Source: Syntrophales bacterium (GTDB lineage Bacteria; Desulfobacterota; Syntrophia; Syntrophales; UBA2210). From it: a DNA stretch of 6,729 nucleotides. The notes beneath the pieces are model-generated. The model saw nothing but the letters and a program-made list of their open reading frames with translations, was not told where the DNA came from and searched no databases. The stretch covers positions 1 to 6,729 of the forward strand of contig JAQUQY010000075.1 in assembly GCA_028715865.1 (NCBI GenBank). The letters run 5' to 3'. Both the position numbers and the translations under genes were made by a program. Shown in pieces: positions 1 to 5,655 of this stretch; the stretch's first letter is position 1; every line of letters begins with the position of its first letter.

Positions 1-1611
1 TTTTTTGAGCCTCTCCACGGTTCGCCTTATCTCTTCCTGGGCCTTCTTCCTGAAAGTTATATCCCGCACATAGCCCATTTCAGCCTTTTTTTCCTCTATG
101 CTTATAATGCCGAAAGCTATTTCCACATCCTTTATTGAACCGTCCTTGCACAGGAGTCGGCCTTCGTAGAGGGGAAGAGACGCCTCGCCTGCCATCCGGA
201 TCCGGTGCAGGCGCCTGGCGATGTCTCGATCCTGATCAACGAAAAGCTCCGCGAAGGGCATGCCCGTCAGTTCGCCCACTTCATATCCCGACATGGCGGC
301 CATGGCCTTGTTAGCGAAGAGACATGACTCGTCCTGAATGATTATTATGCCGTCCATGGCCTGCTCCACCAGGGACGCGTATTTCTCTTCGCTTTCCCGC
401 AGAGCCCTTTCCGCGCGCTTCTGCTCCGTCATGTCCTCGTATACGACAACGATACGCATGTCTTTTAGCACCTCCCCGAAACGGGCAGTGTTGACCATGC
501 ATTCGATGTTGGTTCCATCCTTCTTCCTGCAGGGAAATATCTCGCTGTATGTTTTTCTGTGCTCCAGCGAGGGATAAAAACGTTTGCCTATGATGTCGAA
601 GTCCTCATCGGATCGGTAGAATATCCTTGTCGTCTTGCCGATGACTTCCTGAGGTTCCCACCCGAAAACATTCTTAACGGAGTCGCTGGCGAAAATGATC
701 CGCCGGTTCTCGAGTCCGATAACGGCGTGGGGCATGGCGGCAAGGAGTGTTGATTCCAGGGCCCTGACCTCCACCAGGTGCTTCTTTGTTTCAACAAGCT
801 CGGTCATGTCTATTGAGCTTCCCATTATGGCCGGTTCACCGAAATATTCTATGGGAGTCACTGTCTCCAGAATCCACCTGCTGGACCCGTCTTTCGTCAA
901 CATGCGGTACTCGTAGGGATAGGAGCGTTTCCCCCGGAGCATCTGCCTCGCGCTCTCCGAGGCTGCTTTACGATCCTCCGGATGAACGAATTCGATAATA
1001 TTCTTGTCAATGAGCTCTTCCATCTTTTCGCATTTCGTGTAAGCCAGGAGGTGGGGATTGGCGAATTTTATTTTTCCGGCCTGGGCTACAAAGACGCCTG
1101 TCTGCGTGTTATTGACAAAACTCCGATAGAGATTTTCCGTTTCCGCCAGCTTTGCCTTGGCCTCCCTTTCCTCAGTGATGTCCATCGTATTTCCGAGAAC
1201 GGCCCGTTTGCCCTTATATGTGACGGAAATTATGTTTTCCATGATCCATCGCGTTTCGCCGCTTTTGGTCACGTAGCGATATTCGTAGGGCGCCCATCGC
1301 TTTCCTGTCAGCATGGCCCTGGCATTCTGCCTTGTTTTTTCAACATCTTCGGGAAGGAGAAAGTGGTCCGTATTCCTGCCGATCCATTCATCCTCTCTGT
1401 AGCCCGAGTAGTTTACTATGTAGGGATTTACGAACTTGAACTTCCCCCCCTGGGCTATGTAGACGCCTACCTGTGAACTTTTGGCCAGGGCTTCATAAAG
1501 GTTGTCGTATTCATCCCTTGACTCTGAAACCTTTTTAGACCGATGTTTCCTGCCTTCCGGTTTTTCGCCTGTCTTTTCAGTCATGATCCCTGTCTCTTTT
1601 TTACCGCTCAT
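1..1611 (-). CDS. Multi-PAS sensory protein, C-terminus cut by the window edge
   Basis: My reading of the minus strand from the ATG at 1611 gives 537 codons with no stop before the edge, so the C-terminus is missing. The visible part holds four PAS domains in series: about residues 36-148, 158-272, 284-396 and 406-522. Each ends in the usual PAC-type tail (for example MDITEERE at 143-150, YEDMTEQKRAE at 391-401, VRDITFRKKA at 515-524). There is no signal peptide or membrane helix, so it is probably a cytoplasmic sensor. PAS1 and PAS2 resemble each other closely, suggesting internal duplication. The last residues (EEIRRTVERLKK) look like the helical linker leading into an output domain, which could be a histidine kinase, HD-GYP or GGDEF domain; none is visible. 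The ATG at 1611 has a weak GGGG ribosome site 6 nt upstream; Met10 (1584) is an alternative start. The PAS assignment is firm; ligand and output are unknown. Confidence 0.9.
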   Translation of the reverse strand, partial: MSGKKETGIMTEKTGEKPEGRKHRSKKVSESRDEYDNLYEALAKSSQVGVYIAQGGKFKFVNPYIVNYSGYREDEWIGRNTDHFLLPEDVEKTRQNARAMLTGKRWAPYEYRYVTKSGETRWIMENIISVTYKGKRAVLGNTMDITEEREAKAKLAETENLYRSFVNNTQTGVFVAQAGKIKFANPHLLAYTKCEKMEELIDKNIIEFVHPEDRKAASESARQMLRGKRSYPYEYRMLTKDGSSRWILETVTPIEYFGEPAIMGSSIDMTELVETKKHLVEVRALESTLLAAMPHAVIGLENRRIIFASDSVKNVFGWEPQEVIGKTTRIFYRSDEDFDIIGKRFYPSLEHRKTYSEIFPCRKKDGTNIECMVNTARFGEVLKDMRIVVVYEDMTEQKRAERALRESEEKYASLVEQAMDGIIIIQDESCLFANKAMAAMSGYEVGELTGMPFAELFVDQDRDIARRLHRIRMAGEASLPLYEGRLLCKDGSIKDVEIAFGIISIEEKKAEMGYVRDITFRKKAQEEIRRTVERLKK

Positions 1612-1668
1612 TCCGGGCCCCGTTAATGTAACAGATACGCTCTCACAATGATTCGCGCGAGAAGAATG

Positions 1669-1687
1669 CACTCTTTGAACACTCTTT
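1669..1687. repeat. Tandem 8-bp direct repeat with 11-bp period upstream of the PAS gene
   Basis: CACTCTTT occurs at 1669-1676 and again at 1680-1687, separated by GAA, which gives an 11-bp period. It lies 58-76 nt upstream of the PAS protein start, in the promoter region of that gene. Direct repeats of one helical turn are typical of sites bound by OmpR/PhoB-type response regulators, but no regulator can be named, and chance is possible for so short a repeat. The rest of 1612-1764 holds an 8-bp palindrome (TCGCGCGA, 1653-1660) and no convincing promoter or gene. Confidence 0.35.
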
Positions 1688-1764
1688 CACATATATTTCT
1701 CCGGTCAAGTAAAATCTGTACAAAAGCACGCAATGACCGCTGAAACAGCTTATCAGGGGAATAC

Positions 1765-1793
1765 AAAATAAAAAAAGGGGGCCCTTGCCCCCT
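1765..1793 (-). terminator. Rho-independent terminator of the HU/IHF gene
   Basis: On the minus strand a 7-bp, nearly all-GC stem (1793-1787 pairing with 1782-1776) closes a 4-nt loop and runs directly into a T tract (seven T, one A, four T, 1776-1765). It begins 66 nt after the HU/IHF stop codon. Stem strength and T tract make this a textbook intrinsic terminator, separating the HU/IHF transcript from the PAS gene. Confidence 0.92.
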
Positions 1794-1859
1794 GAAACTT
1801 ACCGGCAGTCATCCTCACCCGCTCAAGAAAGCCGCCCGCGAAGAGTTAGTTTAAGCAGC

Positions 1860-2141
1860 TTAACTTCCTGAATTGACTTTTTCTTTCAGATCCTTCCCCA
1901 CCTTGAAGAATGGAAGCTTTTTGGGAGCTACCTGTATAACGCTACCTGTTTTGGGGTTTCTGCCCGTGTAGGCTTCGTATTCCCTGACGACGAAACTCCC
2001 GAATCCCCTGATTTCAATTCTTTCACCCTTTTGCAGCTCCTCGCTGAAACTCTTGAAAATCAGATTAACCGCATCGGACGCGTGCTTTTCGGTCAGACCC
2101 TCTTTCTTGCTTAAGGCAGATATAAGTTCCGATTTGTTCAT
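1860..2141 (-). CDS. HU/IHF-family DNA-binding protein
   Basis: A 93-residue nucleoid-associated protein that binds and bends DNA as a dimer. The N-terminal helical part (MNKSELISAL, residues 1-45) is followed by the family signature GFGSFVVREYEAYTGRNPKT (46-65), whose RNP (61-63) supplies the proline that intercalates at the tip of the beta arm, and by the C-terminal KLPFFKVGKDLKEKV segment. Length is normal for the family. GERIEIRGFGSF and TGRNPKTG resemble IHF-beta, while the KLPFFK ending is HU-like, so HU versus IHF-beta cannot be settled here. The ATG has a G-rich ribosome site (GGGGG, 2150-2146) 4 nt upstream. It sits 141 nt after rluB with its own promoter and terminator, so it is probably a single-gene transcription unit with an unusually structured leader. 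Confidence 0.95.
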   Translation of the reverse strand: MNKSELISALSKKEGLTEKHASDAVNLIFKSFSEELQKGERIEIRGFGSFVVREYEAYTGRNPKTGSVIQVAPKKLPFFKVGKDLKEKVNSGS

Positions 2142-2159
2142 ACAGCCCCCTATTCAAGG

Positions 2160-2181
2160 TTTGATTTCTCTTCCAATCAAA
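2160..2181. repeat. Inverted repeat in the HU/IHF leader, close to the ribosome site
   Basis: TTTGATT (2160-2166) and AATCAAA (2175-2181) form a perfect 7-bp inverted repeat with an 8-nt loop, 10 nt upstream of the GGGGG ribosome site. Each arm contains AATCAA, and read outward each comes within one base of the enteric IHF consensus WATCAANNNNTTR: 2175-2187 on plus and 2166-2154 on minus. It may be an RNA hairpin, a protein site, or chance in AT-rich DNA. Confidence 0.4.
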
Positions 2182-2190
2182 GGATAAAAG

Positions 2191-2207
2191 AGATTATCCA
2201 ATAATCT
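2191..2207. repeat. Inverted repeat in the HU/IHF leader
   Basis: AGATTAT (2191-2197) and ATAATCT (2201-2207) form a perfect 7-bp inverted repeat around a 3-nt centre. In the RNA it would be an AU-rich hairpin followed by CUUUUAUCC, a weak terminator-like arrangement. As DNA it has the symmetry of a dimer-binding operator. It lies about 20-35 nt downstream of the predicted transcription start. Confidence 0.4.
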
Positions 2208-2224
2208 TGACCCGATGGAAACAT

Positions 2225-2234
2225 CTAGCGCTAG
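2225..2234. promoter_or_regulatory. 10-bp palindrome at the predicted HU/IHF transcription start
   Basis: CTAGCGCTAG is perfectly self-complementary and overlaps the region just downstream of the predicted -10 element, where a bound repressor would block initiation. Only the symmetry and position support an operator role; no regulator is known. Confidence 0.3.
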
Positions 2235-2263
2235 CTATTATTTATTTTACTTTAAAATGTCAA
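2235..2263 (-). promoter_or_regulatory. Sigma70-type promoter for the HU/IHF gene
   Basis: On the minus strand a perfect -35 hexamer TTGACA (2263-2258) is followed, after 17 nt, by TAATAG (2240-2235) or, after 15 nt, by the better -10 match AATAAT (2242-2237). The spacer is AT-rich. The site lies 20 nt past the rluB stop and would give a leader of roughly 85-90 nt before the HU/IHF ATG. No terminator is visible after rluB, so some read-through from the upstream operon is also possible. Confidence 0.65.
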
Positions 2264-2282
2264 GACAATTTTCCTTAATCCC

Positions 2283-3005
2283 CTATTGGCCTCCGCCACC
2301 CAGGAGTTCCCTTATTTCAGATGCTTTAAGGGGCCTGAAGTCGCCCGGCTTCAAGTCTCCCAGTTTCAGTCCGGCTATGGCCACCCTTACCAGCCGCCTT
2401 ACGGGGAACCCCAGGGCTTCGAAATAACGGCGCAAAACCCTGTTTCTGCCTCCCACAATGGTAACGGTTATCCAGGCGCTCTTCCTGTTTAATCTATCGA
2501 TGGCAGCTTCGAGAGGTTTGAAAAATCCGTCGCTGAGAGAGGCGCCTTTCCTGATGGCCCCCAGTTCAGCCGGCGTCACAGAACCCTGCAATTTGACGCG
2601 ATAGGTCTTCGGAAGCTTGAATTTCGGATGCTGAACGCGGTATGAAAATTCCCCGTCATTAGTCACGATAAGCAGTCCCTCGGAAGCATAATCGAGACGC
2701 CCCACGGGAACCAGCCGCTCAGCAAAGCCGCTGACCAGGTCGGAGGTCGTTTTCCTGCCCCGGTTATCGCTCATGGCGGTCAGGTATCCCGCCGGTTTGT
2801 GGACCATCAGATACACCTTCTCCGTATCCACTGCTATACGGACTCCCCTGACCCTGATGACGTCCTTTGAGGGGTCCGCTTTGCGGCCCAGCTCGGTTAC
2901 AACCTCTCCATTAACGCTTACGAGTCCCTCCAGGATCAGGGATTCCGCGGCCCTTCGGGAGGCGATGCCGGCGGCGGCGATTATCTTCTGCAGGCGTTCA
3001 TTCAA
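2283..3005 (-). CDS. rluB: RluB/RsuA-family pseudouridine synthase
   Basis: A 240-residue rRNA pseudouridine synthase, converting a uridine in rRNA (by family, most likely position 2605 of 23S rRNA) to pseudouridine. Residues 1-60 are an S4 RNA-binding domain (ERLQKIIAAAGIASRRAAE). The catalytic domain carries the VGRLDYASEGLLIVTNDGE motif (101-119), with Asp105 as the predicted nucleophile and the usual Ser108 and Gly110. The late motif reads GRNRVLRRYFEALG (186-199), where GRNRQVRR or GRNREVRR is usual. The start is TTG: no in-frame ATG fits, and the S4 domain begins immediately after it. The start overlaps the scpB stop by 8 nt (TTGAATGA), with GGAGGAAG about a dozen nt upstream, which suggests coupled translation. 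RluB is the best name from context; RsuA or RluE specificity cannot be excluded. Confidence 0.93.
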   Translation of the reverse strand: MNERLQKIIAAAGIASRRAAESLILEGLVSVNGEVVTELGRKADPSKDVIRVRGVRIAVDTEKVYLMVHKPAGYLTAMSDNRGRKTTSDLVSGFAERLVPVGRLDYASEGLLIVTNDGEFSYRVQHPKFKLPKTYRVKLQGSVTPAELGAIRKGASLSDGFFKPLEAAIDRLNRKSAWITVTIVGGRNRVLRRYFEALGFPVRRLVRVAIAGLKLGDLKPGDFRPLKASEIRELLGGGGQ

Positions 3006-3534
3006 GGGATTCCGCTTCCTCCAGTTCTTTTATTTCCCGAAGTGTCGGCAGCTCCGAAAGATCCCGAAGGTTGAAGGCCTCAAGAAACTTTTTCGTGGTG
3101 CCGTACAGTATGGGCTTACCGGGCACATCTTTTCTTCCCACGATTCGAACGAGGTTTTTTTCCAGGAGCCCCCTCAGTGTGGCGCTCACATCAACGCCCC
3201 GGACCTGCTCTATGTCCAATTTCAGAACCGGCTGCCGGTAGGCCACCACTGCCAGCGTTTCCATGGCAGCCTGGCTCAGCGTGGCAGGCTTCCCGCCCCT
3301 CAGCTTTAATATCCAGGGAGCTGAAAGCTCCGCCGTCCGGAACTGATAGCCCCCCGCGACTTCCGCCAGGAAGATGCCCCCATCCCTGCGCGCGTATTCG
3401 TCCGCCAGTCCAGCCAGGGCTTCCCTAATATCCTTTTCCGGGACATCAACCAACAGTTCCTTCAATTTATTTACCGAAAGGGGCGTCTCGGAGATATAAA
3501 CAAGAGACTCGATGATAATCTTCAGGTCCTTCAT
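2998..3534 (-). CDS. scpB: Segregation and condensation protein B (ScpB)
   Basis: A 178-residue winged-helix protein, the KITE subunit that dimerises and binds the ScpA kleisin in the SMC-ScpAB condensin, which compacts and segregates the chromosome. Residues 1-80 form the first winged helix (IIESLVYISETPLSVNKL). The second begins with the conserved LSQAAMETLAVVAYRQP (86-102) and continues with VDVSATLRGLLEKNLV (114-129) and GRKDVPGKPILYGTT (133-147). The acidic C-terminus is usual. The ATG overlaps the scpA stop as ATGA and has a strong GGAGGAG ribosome site inside the end of scpA. Its own stop overlaps the rluB start. All parts expected of the family are present. Confidence 0.97.
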   Translation of the reverse strand: MKDLKIIIESLVYISETPLSVNKLKELLVDVPEKDIREALAGLADEYARRDGGIFLAEVAGGYQFRTAELSAPWILKLRGGKPATLSQAAMETLAVVAYRQPVLKLDIEQVRGVDVSATLRGLLEKNLVRIVGRKDVPGKPILYGTTKKFLEAFNLRDLSELPTLREIKELEEAESLE

Positions 3535-4271
3535 TCTTGAGCATCTCCTCCCACATCTACTTCAGCGGCCACGCACACCCTTATCGCCTCGTAGGGCGCC
3601 CGCTGGAAAGCCCGGACTACACGCATCTTCATCAATTCCAGGAGCGCGAGGAAGGTATAAACAAGCTGACGCCTTTCCCGCGGCATCCCCAGGAGCTCTT
3701 CGAAGGTGAGCGTCTTTTTTTCCCTGAGCAGGTCAAGCATTTCGCTGATCCGTTGCGATACGGACATGTCATTCCTTTCCATCTCCATTATGTGCATATC
3801 GCCCATTCCCGCGATGACCCGCTGAAAGGCTTCAACAAGCTCAAAGACGCCTATTTCCCGCACAGGGCGTTCACCGGCGTCAGCCCGGTCGTCACCGGTG
3901 TCTTTCCTGGTGAAGAAATCCCGGTCCAGAAGCTTCATACGCTCCATCTCCAGGGCGGCCTCCTTGAATGTCCTGTACTCCAGGAGCTGGCGGACAAGTT
4001 CGGCACGGGGATCATCCTCTTCTTCACCTCCTTCAGTCTCGTGAACAGGAAGCAGCATGCGGGACTTGATGTGAAGCAGGGTCGCCGCGAGTACAAGGTA
4101 TTCGCCGGCAAGGTCGAGGTTGAGGGATTTCATCGCGTCGATATATGAAATATATTGTTCTGTGATCAGAGAGATTGGAATGTCGTAGATATCGATCTCA
4201 TTTTTCCTGATGAGATAGAGAAGAAGATCCAGGGGGCCTTCAAATATTTCGAGCTTTATCCTGTAATCCAT
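3531..4271 (-). CDS. scpA: Segregation and condensation protein A (ScpA, kleisin)
   Basis: The kleisin subunit that bridges the SMC heads and recruits ScpB in the bacterial condensin. From the ATG at 4271 it has 246 residues, typical for the family. The N-terminal SMC-neck-binding part shows the hallmark KLEIFEGPLDLLLYLI (6-21) and the following NEIDIYDIPISLITEQY and LAGEYLVLAATLLHIKSRMLLP. A charged, acidic linker (about 77-135) leads to the C-terminal winged helix (VSQRISEMLDLL; LTFEELL; LVYTFLALLELMKM) that contacts SMC. A GTG at 4325 is in frame and would add 18 residues, but these do not resemble ScpA, and the family begins a few residues before KLE-x-FEGPLDLLL, so I chose 4271. A GGAG lies 11 nt before that ATG. 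The stop overlaps the scpB start by 4 nt. Confidence 0.96.
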   Translation of the reverse strand: MDYRIKLEIFEGPLDLLLYLIRKNEIDIYDIPISLITEQYISYIDAMKSLNLDLAGEYLVLAATLLHIKSRMLLPVHETEGGEEEDDPRAELVRQLLEYRTFKEAALEMERMKLLDRDFFTRKDTGDDRADAGERPVREIGVFELVEAFQRVIAGMGDMHIMEMERNDMSVSQRISEMLDLLREKKTLTFEELLGMPRERRQLVYTFLALLELMKMRVVRAFQRAPYEAIRVCVAAEVDVGGDAQE

Positions 4272-4477
4272 TATCCCGGATACTCCGAGCCGGCCGCCCT
4301 TACAGGCAAGCCGAAGCCAAACCACGTTAATTCTTGCAATATAAACCTGGCCGTTTTGGAAGCTGTGCCCATGGGGCGATTCCGGCCATCGCCCTCAGGG
4401 GACTGTGGGTGACGCATATACCGCTGTCAACGCACCGGTTCTTATGGCCTTTCCCCGGCCCGCAGTTGAAGGAAGGA
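4272..4477. other. 206-nt trpS-scpA intergenic gap, no supportable gene
   Basis: The genes either side are in the same orientation, and the rest of the block is packed with overlaps, so a gap this long stands out. It holds a perfect 7-bp hairpin (4374-4394), an isolated TTGACA at about 4429-4424 on the minus strand without a matching -10, and no T tract that would end the trpS transcript. A minus-strand frame encodes several cysteines but has no start codon. I see no tRNA-like fold. It may be a leader for scpA or the remains of a lost gene. Confidence 0.5.
4374..4394. repeat. Perfect 7-bp hairpin in the trpS-scpA gap
   Basis: GGGCGAT (4374-4380) pairs with ATCGCCC (4388-4394) around a 7-nt loop. 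No T run follows on either strand, so it is not a standard intrinsic terminator. It could slow or protect the trpS-scpA transcript; the function is unknown. Confidence 0.4.
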
Positions 4478-5503
4478 TCACATTTTTTGGAGCCGGTGAA
4501 TTTTCAGCGCGTCCCTTACTTCATCCATGGTGCTTCGCGCGATGGCTCGAGCCCTTGAAGTCCCGTCGGCAAGAATATCACGAACTTCATTCAGGTTGTT
4601 CAGGTAATGGTCCTGGATCTCGTGAAAGGGGGCCATGCCCACGGCTACGGCGGCGGCAAGACGTCCCTTGCATTCCACGCATCCGACGGCCGCTTTTTTA
4701 CAGTCCTCTGAAATCTGCTCCAATTCATCGGGAGCTGTGTAGATTCCGTGGAAAGAGAAGACATTGCAAAGGTGTGGCCTTCCGGGATCACGCTTTGTTT
4801 TGCGCTCGGGATCGGTGAACATGGAAAGTATCTTCCGGGCAAGCTCGTCGCCCCGGTCTCTCAGGTATATGGCGTTGTCGTAAGACTTGCTCATTTTTCT
4901 GCCGTCGAGGCCCAGGAGCTTGGGCACTTCCGTGAGGAGCGGCTCCGGTATGGGAAATACCTCACGGTACAAAAAATTAAACCGGCGGGCTATTTCCCGT
5001 GTAAGTTCAATGTGGGGAAGCTGATCAACTCCCACGGGAACCCCGAAAGCCTTGTACATGATGATATCCGCCGCCTGAAGAACGGGATACCCGAGAAAGC
5101 CGGCCGTGGAGAGATCTCGATCGAAAAGCTCCTCCTTCATCTCTTTGTAGGTGGGATTTCGTTCCAGCCAGGCCAGGGGCGTAATCATTGAAAGAATAAG
5201 AAAAAGCTCAGCGTGATCCTCAACTTCGGACTGAAGAAAAAAAGTGCTCCTGGAAGGGTCAAGCCCGGCACTCAACCAGTCTACGATCATGTCTATGGTG
5301 AAGGCGCTGATCTTCGATGTATCTTTGTACTCGCTGGTCAAGGCGTGCCAGTCCGCTACAAAATAGAAACATTCGTAGCCACCCCGGTTCTGAAGGTTCA
5401 CCCAGTTATTGAGGGCGCCGTGAAGATTTCCGAGGTGAAGCCTCCCCGTTGGACGCATACCGCTTAAGATTCTTTTTCCTTTCAAAGAAACTTCCCCCGA
5501 CAT
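4478..5503 (-). CDS. trpS: Tryptophanyl-tRNA synthetase with a probable Fe-S cysteine motif
   Basis: A class Ic aminoacyl-tRNA synthetase that activates tryptophan with ATP and charges tRNA-Trp in the cytoplasm. From Met at 5503 it has 341 residues. The Rossmann fold carries the HIGH-type HLGN (23-26, in GRLHLGNLHGAL), the VGVDQLPHIELTREIA tryptophan-site segment (157-172) and the KMSKS loop (203-207). The C-terminal helical region has Cys246, Cys268, Cys275 and Cys278, spaced C-x21-C-x6-C-x2-C, almost the motif that holds a [4Fe-4S] cluster in Thermotoga maritima TrpRS. An ATG at 5527 would add 8 residues but has no ribosome site and overlaps the predicted -10 element. The ATG at 5503 has AGG 7 nt upstream and fits the family's N-terminus, so it is preferred. 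The end (TMDEVRDALKI) is normal, so the gene is complete. Confidence 0.96.
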   Translation of the reverse strand: MSGEVSLKGKRILSGMRPTGRLHLGNLHGALNNWVNLQNRGGYECFYFVADWHALTSEYKDTSKISAFTIDMIVDWLSAGLDPSRSTFFLQSEVEDHAELFLILSMITPLAWLERNPTYKEMKEELFDRDLSTAGFLGYPVLQAADIIMYKAFGVPVGVDQLPHIELTREIARRFNFLYREVFPIPEPLLTEVPKLLGLDGRKMSKSYDNAIYLRDRGDELARKILSMFTDPERKTKRDPGRPHLCNVFSFHGIYTAPDELEQISEDCKKAAVGCVECKGRLAAAVAVGMAPFHEIQDHYLNNLNEVRDILADGTSRARAIARSTMDEVRDALKIHRLQKM

Positions 5504-5526
5504 GATTTTGCCTGTGAGCGGGGGCA

Positions 5527-5555
5527 TCTATAGCAGAATGGAAAGAAGAAGTCAA
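5527..5555 (-). promoter_or_regulatory. Sigma70-type promoter for trpS
   Basis: On the minus strand TTGACT (5555-5550) is followed by exactly 17 nt and TATAGA (5532-5527). Initiation about 7 nt downstream would leave a leader of roughly 15-20 nt before the ATG at 5503 and would exclude the ATG at 5527. A perfect TATAAT also occurs at 5573-5568, but its -35 position (TATCGT) is poor. The remainder of the 152-nt gap to the LapA-like gene shows no clear terminator. Confidence 0.6.
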
Positions 5556-5655
5556 CAGGACCCCCTTATTATAAGTAGCAGATTAAACTGACGATATCAG
5601 CATAGAATCTTCCCGGGAAATGGGGATGCTTCCCTCCCCTCAAAGGCTGTAATTT

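Noticed and set aside
982..1476. A 164-residue plus-strand open frame opposite the PAS gene
   Set aside because: The minus strand here reads as continuous, well-formed PAS domains; the plus frame resembles no known family and is a shadow.
2773..3309. A 178-residue plus-strand open frame across the rluB-scpB junction
   Set aside because: It spans two real minus-strand genes and their overlap, and shows no family resemblance.
3537..4148. A 203-residue plus-strand open frame opposite scpA
   Set aside because: It lies entirely antisense to a firmly identified scpA, has no recognisable domain, and its composition (rich in His, Phe and Pro) is what a reversed coding strand gives.
4272..4325. An 18-residue N-terminal extension of ScpA from a GTG at 4325
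   Set aside because: The added residues do not resemble ScpA N-termini; the family begins close to the ATG at 4271.
4320..4495. A cysteine-rich minus-strand frame in the trpS-scpA gap (C-x5-C-x9-C-x5-C)
   Set aside because: There is no ATG, GTG or TTG start before the cysteines and no ribosome site, and a stop lies just upstream in the same frame. The cysteine spacing is probably chance.
5568..5596. A perfect TATAAT upstream of trpS as the main promoter
   Set aside because: The -35 positions at 16-18 nt spacing are poor, whereas TTGACT-17-TATAGA just downstream has a good -35 and ideal spacing. It may still contribute.
5595..5655. G- and C-runs after the LapA-like gene as a terminator
   Set aside because: Only short 4-5 bp pairings can be drawn, and no T tract follows on the minus strand.
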